Positions 14,280 through 15,028 of a stretch of DNA of 15,028 nucleotides are shown here, piece by piece (within the stretch, counting starts at the first letter, position 1; each line of letters begins with the position of its first letter). This stretch comes from Desulfobacterales bacterium. GTDB taxonomy: Bacteria > Desulfobacterota > Desulfobacteria > Desulfobacterales > Desulfobacteraceae. Both the position numbers and the translations under genes were made by a program. The DNA is taken from assembly GCA_022361135.1 (NCBI GenBank), contig JAKSBM010000352.1:1-15028 (forward strand). Direction: 5' to 3'. The notes under the pieces were generated by a model. That model was not told the DNA's origin. It was given only the letters and a program-made list of their open reading frames with translations, and did no database searches.

Positions 14280-14317
14280 GGAACCGGGATGAATCCCCTT
14301 CAACCAGGACGGTTGGT

Positions 14318-14974
14318 ATGGAAAAAAAGATACGTGTGATCATTGCCGATGATCAGGCCATATTCAGTGAAGGGCTCAAAAGCCTGCTGGATGCCAAGGA
14401 TAATATCGAAGTGGTGGCCATGGCTTTCAATGGACGTGAGGCTGTGGAAAAAGCCGCCCGCCATTTCCCCGACGTGGTCATCATGGACATTCTCATGCCC
14501 GACCTCAACGGCGTGGAGGCCACGGAAAATATCGTTAAAAACACACCGGGGGTCCGGGTGATTGCCCTGTCCCAGCATTCCACCAAAAAAATGATCGATA
14601 AAATGTTCGGCGTGGGGGCGGTGGGATACATCCTTAAGGAATCCACCTTTTTTGATGAAATCTACCATGCCATCTATGAAGTCACCCATGGCCGGCATTA
14701 TCTCAGTCCTAAAATCCGTCGCATGTACGACCATGGCACGGACGGCTTTTATTTTTCCCAGGAAAAGAAACGGTCCCATCTTTTATCCAAAAAAGAACGT
14801 GAAGTGCTTCAATTGGTGGCCGAAGGGTTGAAGACCCGACACATCGCTGAAAAACACCACATCAGCGTCAAAACCGTTGAAACCCATCGTCGCAACATCA
14901 TGAAAAAGCTGGATCTCTACAGCGTTGCCGAATTGACTAAATTTGCCCTTCGCGAAGGCATGACGCCGCCGTAA
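14318..14974 (+). CDS. NarL/FixJ-family response regulator (REC + LuxR-type HTH)
   Basis: 218 residues from ATG 14318, preceded by AGGA 8 bases upstream. An in-frame ATG at 14240 would add 26 residues ahead of the receiver domain. The receiver (about 5-122) has the acidic pair D11-D12, the phosphoacceptor D57 (DVVIMDILMPDLNG), S85 (IALSQH) and K107 (YILKES). A linker leads to a GerE/LuxR helix-turn-helix at about 155-215: LSKKEREVLQLVAEGLKTRHIAEKHHISVKTVETHRRNIMKKL. It is a DNA-binding output regulator that should act when phosphorylated. No histidine kinase is in the window, so it is an orphan here unless the partner lies to the right. It is divergent from the aro/glycan operon, with almost no intergenic space. 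Targets are unknown. Confidence 0.93.
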   Translation: MEKKIRVIIADDQAIFSEGLKSLLDAKDNIEVVAMAFNGREAVEKAARHFPDVVIMDILMPDLNGVEATENIVKNTPGVRVIALSQHSTKKMIDKMFGVGAVGYILKESTFFDEIYHAIYEVTHGRHYLSPKIRRMYDHGTDGFYFSQEKKRSHLLSKKEREVLQLVAEGLKTRHIAEKHHISVKTVETHRRNIMKKLDLYSVAELTKFALREGMTPP

Positions 14975-14988
14975 GGGGGGATAAATAA

Positions 14989-15009
14989 GGGAATCCCCGA
15001 TTGATTCCC
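14989..15009 (+). terminator. Short inverted repeat after the response regulator
   Basis: GGGAATC (14989-14995) and GATTCCC (15003-15009) can form a 7-bp stem with a 7-base loop, 15 bases after the response-regulator stop. No T-run follows, so it is not a standard intrinsic terminator. It may be an RNA-end structure or an operator half of the next gene. Confidence 0.3.
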
Positions 15010-15027
15010 GGGTTGGGTAGATATAAT
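15001..15027 (+). promoter_or_regulatory. Possible promoter at the right edge
   Basis: A perfect TATAAT (15022-15027) follows TTGATT (15001-15006) with a 15-base spacer, short of the ideal 17. It would drive a gene beyond the window. The evidence is the hexamers alone. Confidence 0.3.
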
Positions 15028-15028
15028 A

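Noticed and set aside
13912..14292. 126-codon plus-strand frame opposite the small ORF
   Set aside because: It runs antisense into the conserved start of aroF and has no SD. The minus-strand frame ends exactly at the aroF SD and is the more believable of the two.
1..15028. CRISPR array, IS element, att site, tRNA or rRNA
   Set aside because: Read on both strands, I saw no regularly spaced repeats, transposase or integrase motifs, terminal inverted repeats, cloverleaf-type sequences or rRNA signatures. The many GGG/CCC-rich short repeats are codon bias.

Overview
The window looks like a piece of bacterial chromosome from a Gram-negative organism. It carries a tripartite RND efflux pump with an outer-membrane TolC-type channel, and WecA- and WbpM-type genes for a cell-surface glycan. 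The DNA is GC-rich with many GGG/CCC codons, ribosome-binding sites are strong, and the FGE-like, TolC-fusion and short-DAHP-synthase variants together suggest a deltaproteobacterium (Desulfobacterota, perhaps Desulfobacteraceae-like). That placement is inference from style and gene content; there is no rRNA or marker gene to prove it. I see no transposase, integrase, CRISPR array, tRNA or rRNA.

Layout. (1) Positions 1-92, minus strand: the first 30 codons of a Fur-family regulator, cut by the window edge. It has its own SD, a sigma70-like promoter and a 19-bp near-perfect palindrome in the promoter spacer. (2) Positions 93-495: an intergenic region with the regulator's promoter, a hairpin followed by a T-run, and an extended -10 promoter facing right. 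(3) Positions 496-8147, plus strand: four closely spaced genes encoding an exported Sel1/FGE-like protein, a substrate-binding-domain/TolC fusion, a lipoprotein membrane-fusion protein and an RND permease. (4) Positions 8144-14279 or 14303, minus strand: a convergent operon read right to left, with a small unknown ORF, DAHP synthase (aroF), 3-dehydroquinate synthase (aroB), an extended SDR, a WecA/WbpL-type phosphoglycosyltransferase and a WbpM/FlaA1-type nucleotide-sugar dehydratase. (5) Positions 14318-14974, plus strand: a NarL/FixJ-type response regulator transcribed away from the aro/glycan operon, followed by a possible promoter at the right edge.

How the genes may work together. The pump genes form a complete envelope-spanning efflux system. 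Its outer-membrane component carries an extra N-terminal periplasmic domain resembling ABC-transporter solute-binding proteins (PF04392-like), which is the most unusual feature here. The three glycan genes are in the same order as wbpV-wbpL-wbpM of Pseudomonas O-antigen loci. This suggests synthesis of a UDP-2-acetamido-2,6-dideoxyhexose and its transfer to undecaprenyl phosphate as the first sugar of a surface polysaccharide. They are preceded, with small gaps or overlaps, by the first two enzymes of the shikimate pathway. The DAHP synthase lacks the N-terminal regulatory domain found in the Thermotoga enzyme and is preceded by an unrecognised small ORF.
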